Assembly (NCBI RefSeq): GCF_019720895.1
Contig: NZ_JAHKSH010000004.1
Location: forward strand, 434,001-498,000
DNA from: Microbacterium salitolerans
GTDB taxonomy: Bacteria > Actinomycetota > Actinomycetes > Actinomycetales > Microbacteriaceae
Length of the DNA stretch: 64,000 bases
Reading direction: 5' to 3'
Below are positions 54,849 to 62,969 of the stretch, piece after piece (within the stretch, counting starts at the first letter, position 1; every line of letters starts with the position of its first letter). The notes under the pieces were generated by a model. The model worked only from the letters and a program-made list of their open reading frames with translations. It did not search any database and was not told the DNA's origin. The position numbers and the translations under genes are program-made.

Positions 54849-55142
54849 CTAAACTGCTGCGCGAATGTCGACGAGCAGACGGTCGAGAACGCCGCGTAGC
54901 CGCGCCGACGTGTTGAGGTGCCGGGCAAGACTAGGCGATGCGTTGTGCACGACTAGCTCTCGGGCACTCCGCACCTCGAGGAGCTGCTTGCAGAGCTCAT
55001 CGACGAACGACTGACTCGCTGCGGACACGTTTGCGACATCGATCTCAACCGACACGCCTGCGAGCGAAGCAGGCAGTTCAGAAGCCAGTTCAGACGCGCG
55101 GGCGCGTGAACCAGCGAGGTCCGGTACGGCGAGGGCGGTCAT
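54849..55142 (-). CDS. STAS-like domain protein
   Basis: A 97-residue protein with a STAS-like alternation: VSVEIDVANVSAASQSFVDELCKQLLE, where the run of serines before FVDELCKQL is typical of the STAS-like DUF4325 group. It starts 15 bases after the HATPase gene, so the two form an operon. By analogy with SpoIIAA-type antagonists it may be phosphorylated or bound by the partner ATPase. No experimental function is known to me. Confidence 0.7.
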   Translation of the reverse strand: MTALAVPDLAGSRARASELASELPASLAGVSVEIDVANVSAASQSFVDELCKQLLEVRSARELVVHNASPSLARHLNTSARLRGVLDRLLVDIRAAV

Positions 55143-55157
55143 GACTCACCAACTTTC

Positions 55158-55943
55158 CTAGGCGGGCAAAGATACCTGGATGACGGTGCCTTCGAACGGC
55201 TGGTCGACCGTCCGCTTCGTCACAGTATCGCCCTCGTACCTGAAAATCGCCACCCCCGACGCGATATGCACTACACCGCCAGCTGCGATCGAAGTGCTCA
55301 CAGTCTCTGGGAGGCCCTGCCCTCGGCCCACTTCACCAGTGGCACTGATGTTCGCCACGGTGGCCAGTTCGATTGCGTTGGAATCATCGTTCACCGCCTG
55401 GCGCTTCTCGAGGCTCTCCCGCAGCCCGATGCCGCTGTCAGCGATCGCGAAGATGATGCGTCCGTTAATCGTCTGCGCAACTGCGTATCCACCATCGACC
55501 TCCGCGTGAAACTCGATGTTCCCAACTGTCTCGCAGATCGCGTTGTGGAGCGCCTCAACGACGGCCGGGTCCGTGCCGTTCGCATGGAGCTTGTCCGCAA
55601 CGAGTGCAGCCACCTTCTCGCCACCGTGCTCCCCCTGCACCTTCTGAAGCTCGAGCAGTTGCGCGGAAAGATCGCGCGCGTTCACACTCGGGAGATCGTG
55701 CGAGACACCCATCCGCTCCATCTCCGCTCCGAGACCGATACGGGCGAGGTAGTTCGCCACGTTGACATCCTTCGGCCTCAGCACAGTCACCTGCTGTCCC
55801 GCGCGACGAGCACGATCCGCCAAAGCGATCGTGCCTGCAAGTGCTACAGGCTCCACGAATGTTGCGTTGGTGAAGTCCGCGATGCTTCCGTCACCCCACT
55901 GGGTGCTGAAATTTGTGGGGTTGAGACTTCCGCTGAGCTGCAT
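55158..55943 (-). CDS. STAS-HATPase protein of an anti-sigma-like partner pair
   Basis: A 261-residue protein. An N-terminal STAS-like region (about 15-80, IADFTNATFVEPVALAGTI) is followed by a GHKL ATPase domain (about 115-258). The latter has N box N134/E138/N142 (HNAICETVGNIE), G1 box DSGIG (169-173) and G2 box GRGQGLP (206-212). It resembles regulatory kinases of partner-switch modules. Start ATG 55943 is one of several possible; a longer frame to 56021 exists. The neighbour encodes a lone STAS-like protein. Confidence 0.75.
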   Translation of the reverse strand: MQLSGSLNPTNFSTQWGDGSIADFTNATFVEPVALAGTIALADRARRAGQQVTVLRPKDVNVANYLARIGLGAEMERMGVSHDLPSVNARDLSAQLLELQKVQGEHGGEKVAALVADKLHANGTDPAVVEALHNAICETVGNIEFHAEVDGGYAVAQTINGRIIFAIADSGIGLRESLEKRQAVNDDSNAIELATVANISATGEVGRGQGLPETVSTSIAAGGVVHIASGVAIFRYEGDTVTKRTVDQPFEGTVIQVSLPA

Positions 55944-56084
55944 TAGTAGACGTACCTTGCGTTGTGGGGCGGGGACCCTCCGAGCATATCGACGAATCGC
56001 CCCTCCCAGGGAGCCTGCCACCGCTGTGGCGTCAGTAGCTCACCCAGGAGGGGCGATCGTGTATTGCTGGTGCGGGCGTGAAGG

Positions 56085-56603
56085 TCAGAACGTGCCCGCT
56101 GGTGGACGAGTGACGCCGCCGGGCGCGAGACCGTCGTCCGAACCTGCCGGCGCAGCCGGGGCGTCGACCGGCAGCGTCACCACTGGATCCGATGTCGGCA
56201 TGGTCGGAGCCGTCGGTCCAGCGGGCAGGGTGGCGAGGATGAGGCGCAGCAGCGAGATGAATGCGGACATCGCCGCGGACTGCAGCACGAGGGCCCAGTC
56301 GACATCGGTGATCAGCACCGCGCCGGTGAGGCCGGCCGCGAGAGCCTGGCCGAACGTCTTCCCCACGCGCTCGAGTGCCGCGAGCCACCAGGGCAGCTCG
56401 ACGCCGTCGGACTCCGGGAGGCCAGCGAGCGACGTCGCGAGAGAAGCGATCGCGCCCACAGCGGCGGCCGAGAGCGCGACAAGCCACGAGATGTCGGCGA
56501 TGACCGTCGCGCCGAGATAGGGGATCACGACGGCGATGGCCGTGTAGAGGGCCCGGAGGCCGGCAGCGCGCCACCATGTGGCGCTCGTGATGCGGTTCTT
56601 CAT
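56085..56603 (-). CDS. Phage holin, r1t-like
   Basis: A 172-residue membrane protein starting MKNRITSATWWRAAGLRALYT, the opening found in actinophage r1t-type holins. Two to three hydrophobic segments follow (AVVIPYLGATVIADISWL; ALSAAAVGAIASLATSL) and later a further segment. The C-terminal tail (about 130-172) is Pro/Ala-rich and soluble. GAGGGAG precedes the ATG at 56603, which overlaps the previous gene (ATGA). It is the last gene of the late operon. Confidence 0.85.
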   Translation of the reverse strand: MKNRITSATWWRAAGLRALYTAIAVVIPYLGATVIADISWLVALSAAAVGAIASLATSLAGLPESDGVELPWWLAALERVGKTFGQALAAGLTGAVLITDVDWALVLQSAAMSAFISLLRLILATLPAGPTAPTMPTSDPVVTLPVDAPAAPAGSDDGLAPGGVTRPPAGTF

Positions 56604-56914
56604 GGAGACTCCCTCGAGGGATAGTCGGGCAGGTGGTCCGCCCCGAGGCACGGGGCGTCGATGATGACGCGTCGATGCACGGCGAGGGACTCCTCGACGC
56701 GGCGGATCCGACGCGCGAGCCGGTCCTCTTCGGCTTCCGCGCCCTCGAGCGCCGTGCGCGCTTTGTCGCGTTCCTGGATCGCTCGGTCGACCTCGGCGCG
56801 CCTCTTGCTGAGGTGTCCGGCGTGGGCGTCGCGGGCCCAGTCGATGAGCTTCGTGACGACGGCGCCCACGACGCCGGATCCGAGGATCAGGGTGAGGATC
56901 TGCTCAGTCGTCAT
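56600..56914 (-). CDS. Lysis-cassette protein: one membrane helix plus coiled coil
   Basis: A 104-residue protein with one N-terminal membrane segment (LTLILGSGVVGAVVTKLI) followed by a long charged helix predicted to form a coiled coil (HLSKRRAEVDRAIQERDKAR; EEDRLARRIRRVEESLAVH). The layout resembles spanin- or accessory-holin-type proteins. It overlaps both neighbours. Specific role unknown. Confidence 0.65.
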   Translation of the reverse strand: MTTEQILTLILGSGVVGAVVTKLIDWARDAHAGHLSKRRAEVDRAIQERDKARTALEGAEAEEDRLARRIRRVEESLAVHRRVIIDAPCLGADHLPDYPSRESP

Positions 56915-57542
56915 GGGGCGCCTCCGGTCGCGGCTCGAACGAGTACCCCCGAATGAGCAGCCACCGAACGGCGAAGAGAGCTCCCGCGAGCGCGATGACG
57001 CCAAGCTGGGTGAGGCGCGATCCGCTCGTCTCAAGCTGGCGGCCGAGCACGACGATCCCGTAGATGCCAATGCCTGCCCCGGTCAGAATGATCGCGAGGC
57101 GCTCCGCCCACCACCACCCAGGCAGCACGGCGAGGGCGCCACCGACGCCGCCGGCGATGAGCAGGATCGCCCACGCCGTCGACAGCGGGTCGCCGAGGGA
57201 TCCCTCGACGGTGCGCGGTGGGGAGACGAGGGTCGTGATCCCCGTGTAGGTGACGATGAGGTACACCACGAAGAAGGCCGACGTGATGTGTCGCGGCTCC
57301 GTGATCGATTCCCACACGTGCCTCAGCGCGACGGCGACGACCCGGCGAGGCGAGCTCGCCGTCACGCGCCGTCGGCCGAGCTCCTCGTGCGGCTGGTCGA
57401 TCATGCGATCCGCAGCGTCGATGCTCGAGGCGCGGTCCTTCGACCGAGCCGCGAGCAACGCGCCGGCGAGAGCGCAGAGCATCGTCAGGACGATGCCGGC
57501 GACGGTGAGCACCAGCGGCGGGACGTTCGAGATGAGCTCCAT
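56904..57542 (-). CDS. Polytopic membrane protein of the lysis cassette
   Basis: A 212-residue protein with about five hydrophobic segments (LVLTVAGIVLTMLCALAGAL; SAFFVVYLIVTYTGITTLV; STAWAILLIAGGVGGALAVL; LAIILTGAGIGIYGIVVLG; LGVIALAGALFAVRWLLIRG). No family recognised. It overlaps the small membrane gene upstream (TGATG) and the coiled-coil gene downstream by 11 bases. It may be a second holin or an antiholin. Confidence 0.65.
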   Translation of the reverse strand: MELISNVPPLVLTVAGIVLTMLCALAGALLAARSKDRASSIDAADRMIDQPHEELGRRRVTASSPRRVVAVALRHVWESITEPRHITSAFFVVYLIVTYTGITTLVSPPRTVEGSLGDPLSTAWAILLIAGGVGGALAVLPGWWWAERLAIILTGAGIGIYGIVVLGRQLETSGSRLTQLGVIALAGALFAVRWLLIRGYSFEPRPEAPHDD

Positions 57543-57688
57543 CACATGGCACCTCCTCGCGCCGTGAGGAACGCGATCAGCCACAGGAAGAAGACGATCG
57601 ACCGGACCGCCGCCCACGCCGCGAGCGCGGTCATTCCGAGCGTGACGAGGCCGACGATGAGGGCGAACGTCTTCGTTCCGGCGGGCAT
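57542..57688 (-). CDS. 48-residue membrane protein, holin-like
   Basis: A tiny protein (MPAGTKTFALIVGLVTLGMT...) with two hydrophobic stretches (about 8-27 and 31-42). It starts on the last base of the endolysin stop and ends on the first base of the next start, so it is translationally coupled on both sides. Size and location suggest a small holin or regulator. Confidence 0.6.
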   Translation of the reverse strand: MPAGTKTFALIVGLVTLGMTALAAWAAVRSIVFFLWLIAFLTARGGAM

Positions 57689-58770
57689 CACGTCACCGGG
57701 GCTTCCCAAGCGGCCGCCCATGTGGCGGGGCCGATGAGGCCGTCGGCCTTCAGGCCCTTCTCGCGCTGGAAGGCGAGGGTGTTCTCGCGGGTCTCGGTGC
57801 CGTAGAGGCCATCGGATCCGTGGAGCGGGAACAGCCAGCCGCGGTCTTCCATGCGCTGCTGCCAGCGCCAGAGGTGCTTCCGCATCTCGGAGGCGGTGCC
57901 GTGGCGGTTGCCGTGGTGTCCGCTGACGGACTCGCGCGGGCCGCTCTCGGGGCCGAAGTACCAGTCCTTCGGGAGCGGGAACGCGGGCGCCTTCGGGGTG
58001 CTCGGCTTCGGCGTGCCTCCCGACTTCGCGGGGGCCTTCTGCAGCGCGGCCCACGTGGCGGGGCCGACGTCGCCGTCGACCGCGAGCCCGGCGGCAGCCT
58101 GGAAGGCGCGCACCTTCTTCTCGGTGTCGGGCCCGTAGATGCCGTCGACGGTCGTGGCGTGGCCGTGCACGCCGAGTCGCTTCTGGATGTCGCGGATCGG
58201 ATAGCCGGCCCACGTGCCGGACGTCGAGCCGCCGCCACCGCCGATCGGGGCGGGGCCGTCGCCGGATCCGAGGATCTGCTGCGCGCGGCGCGTGATCCAC
58301 GCCAGGTCCATGCCGCCGGGGCACGCGGTCGCGTAGGAACCGCCGTGGATCGTGTACACCTCACGGTGTCCGAGGACGGTCCACGTCGACGGGGAGCCGT
58401 TGCGGTGCGGGTAGAAGCCGAACGACTGCGCTGCGGACGCGACGAACTGCGCGATCGATTCGTGCGTCGCAGCCGACAGCGTCCACGAGGGGGCGGCGCT
58501 GTCGTTGACGCACTCGCACGTCATACCCCAGCTGTCCCAGTAACCGTCGCCGAGGGACCAGGCGCGCCGGTTCGCGGGCACCGTCTGGATGATGTCGCGG
58601 TCCTTGATCGCGGCGTGTGCGGAGACGGTGCGGCCGCCGGGCATCATCATGCCGACGAGTGCCTCGACGCTGCCGGTCATGGCGGCGTGGTGGAGGACGA
58701 CGCCACCGACACCGCGGATGCGGGGGCTGTGGTCGCTCGTCAGACGGGTTGCGGTGTAGACGCTGCTCAT
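57688..58770 (-). CDS. Endolysin: N-acetylmuramoyl-L-alanine amidase with two peptidoglycan-binding domains
   Basis: A 360-residue lysin. The N-terminal amidase/PGRP domain (about 20-165) has zinc ligands H28 (VVLHHAAM), H142 and C150 with the T7-lysozyme-like eight-residue spacing between the latter two. Two peptidoglycan-binding domains follow (about 190-245 and 297-357), each ending in DG-GPATW. The linker is Gly/Pro-rich. It overlaps the small genes on both sides. It cuts host cell wall at lysis. Confidence 0.93.
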   Translation of the reverse strand: MSSVYTATRLTSDHSPRIRGVGGVVLHHAAMTGSVEALVGMMMPGGRTVSAHAAIKDRDIIQTVPANRRAWSLGDGYWDSWGMTCECVNDSAAPSWTLSAATHESIAQFVASAAQSFGFYPHRNGSPSTWTVLGHREVYTIHGGSYATACPGGMDLAWITRRAQQILGSGDGPAPIGGGGGSTSGTWAGYPIRDIQKRLGVHGHATTVDGIYGPDTEKKVRAFQAAAGLAVDGDVGPATWAALQKAPAKSGGTPKPSTPKAPAFPLPKDWYFGPESGPRESVSGHHGNRHGTASEMRKHLWRWQQRMEDRGWLFPLHGSDGLYGTETRENTLAFQREKGLKADGLIGPATWAAAWEAPVT

Positions 58771-58892
58771 CAGTCGTCTCCCCTGTCACCCTCGGGACGG
58801 ACCATCGCGTCGGATCCGTCGTACTCGTCGTTCGGGTCGAGAGCGCGCTTCTGTAGCGCCAGCACCTCGGCTTCACGGGCCTGCTTCGACAT
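58770..58892 (-). CDS. 40-residue phage protein
   Basis: A short acidic protein (MSKQAREAEVLALQKRALDP...) starting at ATG 58892 with GGAGGAG upstream (reverse of CTCCTCC), and ending on the first base of the endolysin start. Strong ribosome site and coupling support translation; function unknown. Confidence 0.6.
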   Translation of the reverse strand: MSKQAREAEVLALQKRALDPNDEYDGSDAMVRPEGDRGDD

Positions 58893-58961
58893 CACTGCTC
58901 CTCCGGTTCATGCATGAGAAAAGCCGCCCCGGTCGGGACGGCTGATGGTGAGACGCGGCCT

Positions 58962-59345
58962 CTACGCGACCGGGTACGTGAAGTAGAACCGCATGCTGGT
59001 GGCGGATGAGCCGGAGGTGTTGAACACTCGGATCTCCCCTTCCGGCGTGACCTGCATGTATCCACCCGCGGGGTTCCCTGAGATCACAGCTCCGCCATGT
59101 GAGACGAACGGCGGCACATACTCGGGGGCGAGCGTCCCCACGATGGACATCCCGGTTGGAATCGTTCCGCTGTGGACCCCCTGCAGGGTGACGAGGCCGC
59201 CCACCTTCCGTGCCCGATAGGCGGTGTTAGGCAGCATTTGCGTCACTGCGCCGCCCGACGTCTCCGAGAGCAACGGTCCGAATCGGTTCTTGAACTCCTG
59301 GCCGATGCGCGTCGCGAGATCGGTCACTCGAGTGGCGAGACTCAT
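58962..59345 (-). CDS. Tail-fibre or receptor-binding type protein (small)
   Basis: A 127-residue protein with a helical start (MSLATRVTDLATRIGQEFKNRFG) and a beta-rich, Gly/Ser/Thr-rich remainder resembling the C-terminal heads of phage fibres (GTIPTGMSIVGTLAPEYVPP). Its position downstream of the baseplate genes supports a role in host contact. Exact function unproven. Confidence 0.65.
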   Translation of the reverse strand: MSLATRVTDLATRIGQEFKNRFGPLLSETSGGAVTQMLPNTAYRARKVGGLVTLQGVHSGTIPTGMSIVGTLAPEYVPPFVSHGGAVISGNPAGGYMQVTPEGEIRVFNTSGSSATSMRFYFTYPVA

Positions 59346-59356
59346 CCTGGGTCCTT

Positions 59357-59662
59357 TCAGACGACGACGGTGATCGTCGACAACGCGGCGCCTTCTGCGA
59401 GCGCAGTGGCGATCTCGGTGATGCGAGGTTCTTGGACGCGGGGTTCCCAGTCGACGATTGCCTGGGCGATGTCGCCCGGGTCGATGTCGACGGCGCCGAG
59501 CTGGTCGATGATTCCGTACTCGGGCAGGGCGGTCCGCTCTCCTCGAGGGGTCGACAGCAGCGACCGGATCGACTGGACGAGGTCGGCAGAGCTGTCCTGG
59601 GTGAGAGTGCGCAGCGCGCCCGTCTGACTGACCTCGAGCGGGAGACGAAGGGTGGTAGGCAT
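59357..59662 (-). CDS. Baseplate wedge protein, gp25-like
   Basis: A 101-residue protein matching the small gp25/GPW family of contractile-tail baseplates: SIRSLLSTPRGERTALPEYGI is the central family signature with the conserved R-x-P-x-G-like pattern. The later segment LGAVDIDPGDIAQAIVDWEPRVQEPRI fits as well (written here in its key parts only). It occurs only in contractile tails and related injection machines. Confidence 0.85.
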   Translation of the reverse strand: MPTTLRLPLEVSQTGALRTLTQDSSADLVQSIRSLLSTPRGERTALPEYGIIDQLGAVDIDPGDIAQAIVDWEPRVQEPRITEIATALAEGAALSTITVVV

Positions 59663-59669
59663 TGGGGTC

Positions 59670-59912
59670 CTATCCATCGACAGAAACGATCCACGGCCCG
59701 GCCGTCGTGAAGACGATGAGCACGTGCATTCCGGGAGCGATCGGAATCGCATCGACAGTGCGGGGGCCTCGGCACGGACCGATCGGATAGTCTGCCGACT
59801 GCCCGATCGGGGTAACGAGAATCCCGGCGTCGCTGACGGCGGTGACGACTGCGCTGACCGGCTCGAGGTGGACGCGCGGCGCACGGCCCCGCACGAGGTC
59901 GTCGAGCGCCAT
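59670..59912 (-). CDS. Small baseplate-region protein of unknown function
   Basis: An 80-residue, beta-strand-rich protein (HLEPVSAVVTAVSDAGILVT) of a type often found near the spike/hub of contractile tails, where small OB-fold proteins occur. It lies between the gp25-like gene and the fibre-like gene. The family is not recognised. Confidence 0.6.
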   Translation of the reverse strand: MALDDLVRGRAPRVHLEPVSAVVTAVSDAGILVTPIGQSADYPIGPCRGPRTVDAIPIAPGMHVLIVFTTAGPWIVSVDG

Positions 59913-59914
59913 GG

Positions 59915-60421
59915 TCAGAGGGCCGCTTCGAAGGCGGTGACGAAGTTGGTCTCCGGATTCCCGATGTTCGCGGCCGACTCCACCCCCAGGCTCGTGCGGG
60001 CCGCGGCGGCCGTCGCACCGCCGGTGCCGCCCTGCGCGATCGGGAGCGTGCCGGTGACGCCCGGTCGCGGCGCCGACGACAGCGGAGAAGACGCGACCGT
60101 CGACCCGAGGTTCACGAGCAGCGACGGCGCGACCGACAGCCCCGTGCCGCCGTTACCGATCGGCACCGGGGCCGCGGCGTCGATCACCCACTTCCAGTCG
60201 CCAGCGGTGCCGGACCGGTTCACCTCGAGGCGCTGCAGCGTCGTGTTGAAGATGACCATGCCCGGCCACAGATTGACCAGGACATCGCGCTCGGCCGTCG
60301 TGACGACCCGGATCCCGGGCACCTGTTCGAGGAACACAGCGAGCGCCTCGAGATCGAGGCGCGGCTTGTCAGGGTCGGGCGCCTCTGGGTAGGGGAAGCC
60401 CTTGCTTGTCTGAGTCGGCAT
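59915..60421 (-). CDS. Tail-fibre-like protein
   Basis: A 168-residue protein. The N-terminal half begins MPTQTSKGFPYPEAPDPDKP with a predicted attachment region. The C-terminal half contains two IGNGGTG / IAQGGTGG repeats (phage tail-fibre collar-type motif), which often precede a receptor-binding tip. No tip domain follows, so it is short for a full fibre and may trimerise as a collar. Confidence 0.75.
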   Translation of the reverse strand: MPTQTSKGFPYPEAPDPDKPRLDLEALAVFLEQVPGIRVVTTAERDVLVNLWPGMVIFNTTLQRLEVNRSGTAGDWKWVIDAAAPVPIGNGGTGLSVAPSLLVNLGSTVASSPLSSAPRPGVTGTLPIAQGGTGGATAAAARTSLGVESAANIGNPETNFVTAFEAAL

Positions 60422-60424
60422 CGG

Positions 60425-60994
60425 TCACTCCTCGGCTGTCGCGTACGTGTCGGCGGTGGCTTCTGCGGTCTCGTAGGTGCCGGCGACGTCCCCCGCCTCC
60501 TGGTAGGAGTGCGGCGGGTAGAACTCGAAGTCGAACGTCACGCCGGCGGGGCGGTGCCGTTCGGCGAGTGCTCGGATCGTGGCCTGCGTCGTGCCGGGGG
60601 CGAAGTCCGATTCGTAGACGCGGATCGTCGCGTGCCACGCACCGGTGTCTCGCTCGTCGACGAACACGCGGCGCGTGTCGACGAGGGCGGACCTGATCGA
60701 TGCGAGCAGCGCCTTGTACGTGCCACGAGACCAGCCGGGGCGCGTGCGAATGATGGTGCGCTGCTCTTCGGGGGTGAGGGTCGGATCCGGGTTGATGCCG
60801 ACCAGCTGCGCGAGCCATCCGGGCTGCGGGCCGTCCACGTCGAACGCGGCCGCCCATCCGTCTGGGGTGAGCGCGACGAGCTCGTCGGTTCCGGCGACCG
60901 GCGCGGTGAGGCTCTCGACGAGCGGTGTGAGGTGCTCGCCGGCGTGGCGACGAAACGATGCGCCGAGGCCGGCGAGGACGCGGTCGGCGATCAT
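60425..60994 (-). CDS. Tail protein I-like (baseplate)
   Basis: A 189-residue protein in the place always occupied by gpI next to gpJ. It has a segment WLAQLVGINPDPTLTPEEQR followed by RPGWSRGTYKALL and a C-terminal RALAERHRPAGVTFDFEFY, the pattern of tail protein I. It overlaps the J-like gene (ATGA). The last 25 residues hold a short repeat (AGTYETAEATADTYATAEE). Confidence 0.8.
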   Translation of the reverse strand: MIADRVLAGLGASFRRHAGEHLTPLVESLTAPVAGTDELVALTPDGWAAAFDVDGPQPGWLAQLVGINPDPTLTPEEQRTIIRTRPGWSRGTYKALLASIRSALVDTRRVFVDERDTGAWHATIRVYESDFAPGTTQATIRALAERHRPAGVTFDFEFYPPHSYQEAGDVAGTYETAEATADTYATAEE

Positions 60995-62178
60995 GAGGCG
61001 GTAACCGTCACGGTCGCGTCGACGAGCGCACCGGGGCCGGCGAGCGCGATGTCGGCCGTACCGCCGTCGAGGGTGATCCCGTTGATCGCCGCGACACCGG
61101 GGACGGTCGCGACGACGACCGCGACATCGAGCGTGCGGAGCGTGTCGACTTCCGCCCACGTCGCGGAGTCACCGTCGGCGGTGCCCCACACGGAGGATGA
61201 CAGCGCCTTGGTGACGGCTGCGGTGACGGCTGCCTCCACGGCGGGTGTCTCCTGCCCGGTCGCGGCGGTCACCGTCACGTCGACGGCGACGGCGGTCCGC
61301 GTCGGGTCGATCAGATGGAAGATGAAGCCCACTTCCCTGATCCCCTCGAGCGCGGCCTGCAGGCGCTCTCTCGCGAACGTGTCGAGGTCAGCGCCCGTGG
61401 CGGTGACGGGGATGATCGTCACGGCTCGGTCGGCAGGTGTGCCCGGATCGTTCGGGTCGTACCGGTCGAGGGCGAGGGCGCGCTGCGTGCCCTCCACGGT
61501 CGTCGCGAACGCGGCGAGATCCTCGGCCCGCACACCTCCCGGCTTCAGCGTCGCGAGCCACGCGGTGAAGCGGGTCAGGAACGTCGTCAGGGTCTCTGCC
61601 CCGACGCCACCCGTCGCCGGCGCCGTCAGCGTCGCGGTGATGATGACGGGCGAGACGGTCTGGATCGACGCCTTCTCACCGATCGTGCCCGTGTTCCACT
61701 CGTCGCCGATGTCGAGGGCGAGGAAGTCGACCGCGATGTCGCCGCGCCAGTAGCCCGCGAAGTCACCGGAGGCGACCTCCGCGAACGACGCGACGAGGGT
61801 GATCTGCTTCGGGACGACGAACGGCTGCTGCCCCACGGTGATGGTGAAGCCGGCCGGGACGGTCACCCCGCGATCGAATGGCGCGGTTCCCGCCGACGGC
61901 GGCAGCTGCGCCGTGAGGGTCACCTGCGGCAGCACCGCTTTGAGGCCGTCGATCGGCTCGAAGCCGAACGCTGCCGCGACGCCGGCGGCTGCGTACTCCG
62001 CTGCGGTCACCGCCGCCCGGTTCACGGCTGCCAGCTGGTAGCCGATCTCTTCGGCGAGCGCGACCTCGGGGGCGCCCTCGGAGGGGATCCAGCCCGGGAT
62101 CTTCTGGGAGAGGCCGGTGAGGATGTTGCGGATGATCGTCCCCTCGTCGATGGGGACGGGCAGCGGTTCCCAGGGCAT
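60991..62178 (-). CDS. Baseplate J-like protein
   Basis: A 395-residue protein of the baseplate J family: an N-terminal helical region (TIIRNILTGLSQKIPGW) is followed by beta domains with RAEDLAAFATTVEGTQRALAL, the core J motif, and a C-terminal VAVDVTVTA repeat region. It forms the wedge of contractile tails together with the gp25- and I-like proteins. Length is normal for the group. Confidence 0.85.
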   Translation of the reverse strand: MPWEPLPVPIDEGTIIRNILTGLSQKIPGWIPSEGAPEVALAEEIGYQLAAVNRAAVTAAEYAAAGVAAAFGFEPIDGLKAVLPQVTLTAQLPPSAGTAPFDRGVTVPAGFTITVGQQPFVVPKQITLVASFAEVASGDFAGYWRGDIAVDFLALDIGDEWNTGTIGEKASIQTVSPVIITATLTAPATGGVGAETLTTFLTRFTAWLATLKPGGVRAEDLAAFATTVEGTQRALALDRYDPNDPGTPADRAVTIIPVTATGADLDTFARERLQAALEGIREVGFIFHLIDPTRTAVAVDVTVTAATGQETPAVEAAVTAAVTKALSSSVWGTADGDSATWAEVDTLRTLDVAVVVATVPGVAAINGITLDGGTADIALAGPGALVDATVTVTAS

Positions 62179-62179
62179 G

Positions 62180-62956
62180 TCACTCTCCGATCGTGTGTGG
62201 TCGGGTCAGGCGTACGCGGCCTGTTCCGACGAGTGGCAGGTCTCGGGTCCATTCGGCGACGAGCCAGCGGCCATCGGCCGGACCTGAGGCGTAGACCTGC
62301 ACGGCGGTCCCGGCCTCGGCCGTCCATGCCGCGTCGACGGTGAACGTCGCGCGGTCGCGCGGTTGAGCGTGGTCGAGTGCGAAGTCGATGTCGCTGCGCA
62401 CGAGACCGCGTGAGCTCGTGATCCTGGTCGCTTCACCGGTGAGGCGCGCGGCGTCGCGGGCGACGATGAGGCGCTGCCCGTCGGAGAAGGCCCGGCCGCC
62501 GAGGCGCTCCGCGAGTGAGGCGATCTCGCGCCACGAGTCGGTCTCACCCAGCAGCGACCGGCCGGCGCCTTCGACATGCTGTTCGCCGATGATGGGGTCG
62601 ATGTCGACTTTCACGCCGGCCTCTGTGCAGAACCGGGTGATGACGTCGGCAGCAGGTAGCGCCACCTGGTACATGACCGGGTCGGTGTGCTCGCGCAGCG
62701 CGGCGATGATGGCGTCCTCGTAGACGAGGTGCACGGTGTCGCCGACGCGGCGGATCGCTGCCATGGTCCACGAGCGCCCTTCGGCGGTCGCGGCGTGTGC
62801 CGTGGCGAGTGATGCCGTGAGCTGGTCTTTCGGGAGTCGGACCTGCAGGGTGGAGGCTCCGGAGATCGTGGTGCGGACGCGTGCCGACGTCGCGGCCGAC
62901 ACGAGCTCGAGGCGTGGCCCGGCGGTGCTCGTGATGTTGATCAGGTTCGCCTTCAC
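62180..62956 (-). CDS. Tail hub / phage late-control D-like protein
   Basis: A 258-residue protein with the alternation of strands expected of baseplate hub proteins; DSWREIASLAERLGGRAFSD matches the LysM-like helical part seen in gpD/gp44 hubs. It is placed between J-like and the small tail gene. The family assignment is by pattern and order, so only moderately sure. Confidence 0.7.
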   Translation of the reverse strand: MKANLINITSTAGPRLELVSAATSARVRTTISGASTLQVRLPKDQLTASLATAHAATAEGRSWTMAAIRRVGDTVHLVYEDAIIAALREHTDPVMYQVALPAADVITRFCTEAGVKVDIDPIIGEQHVEGAGRSLLGETDSWREIASLAERLGGRAFSDGQRLIVARDAARLTGEATRITSSRGLVRSDIDFALDHAQPRDRATFTVDAAWTAEAGTAVQVYASGPADGRWLVAEWTRDLPLVGTGRVRLTRPHTIGE

Positions 62957-62969
62957 GAGCTCCGCTCCC

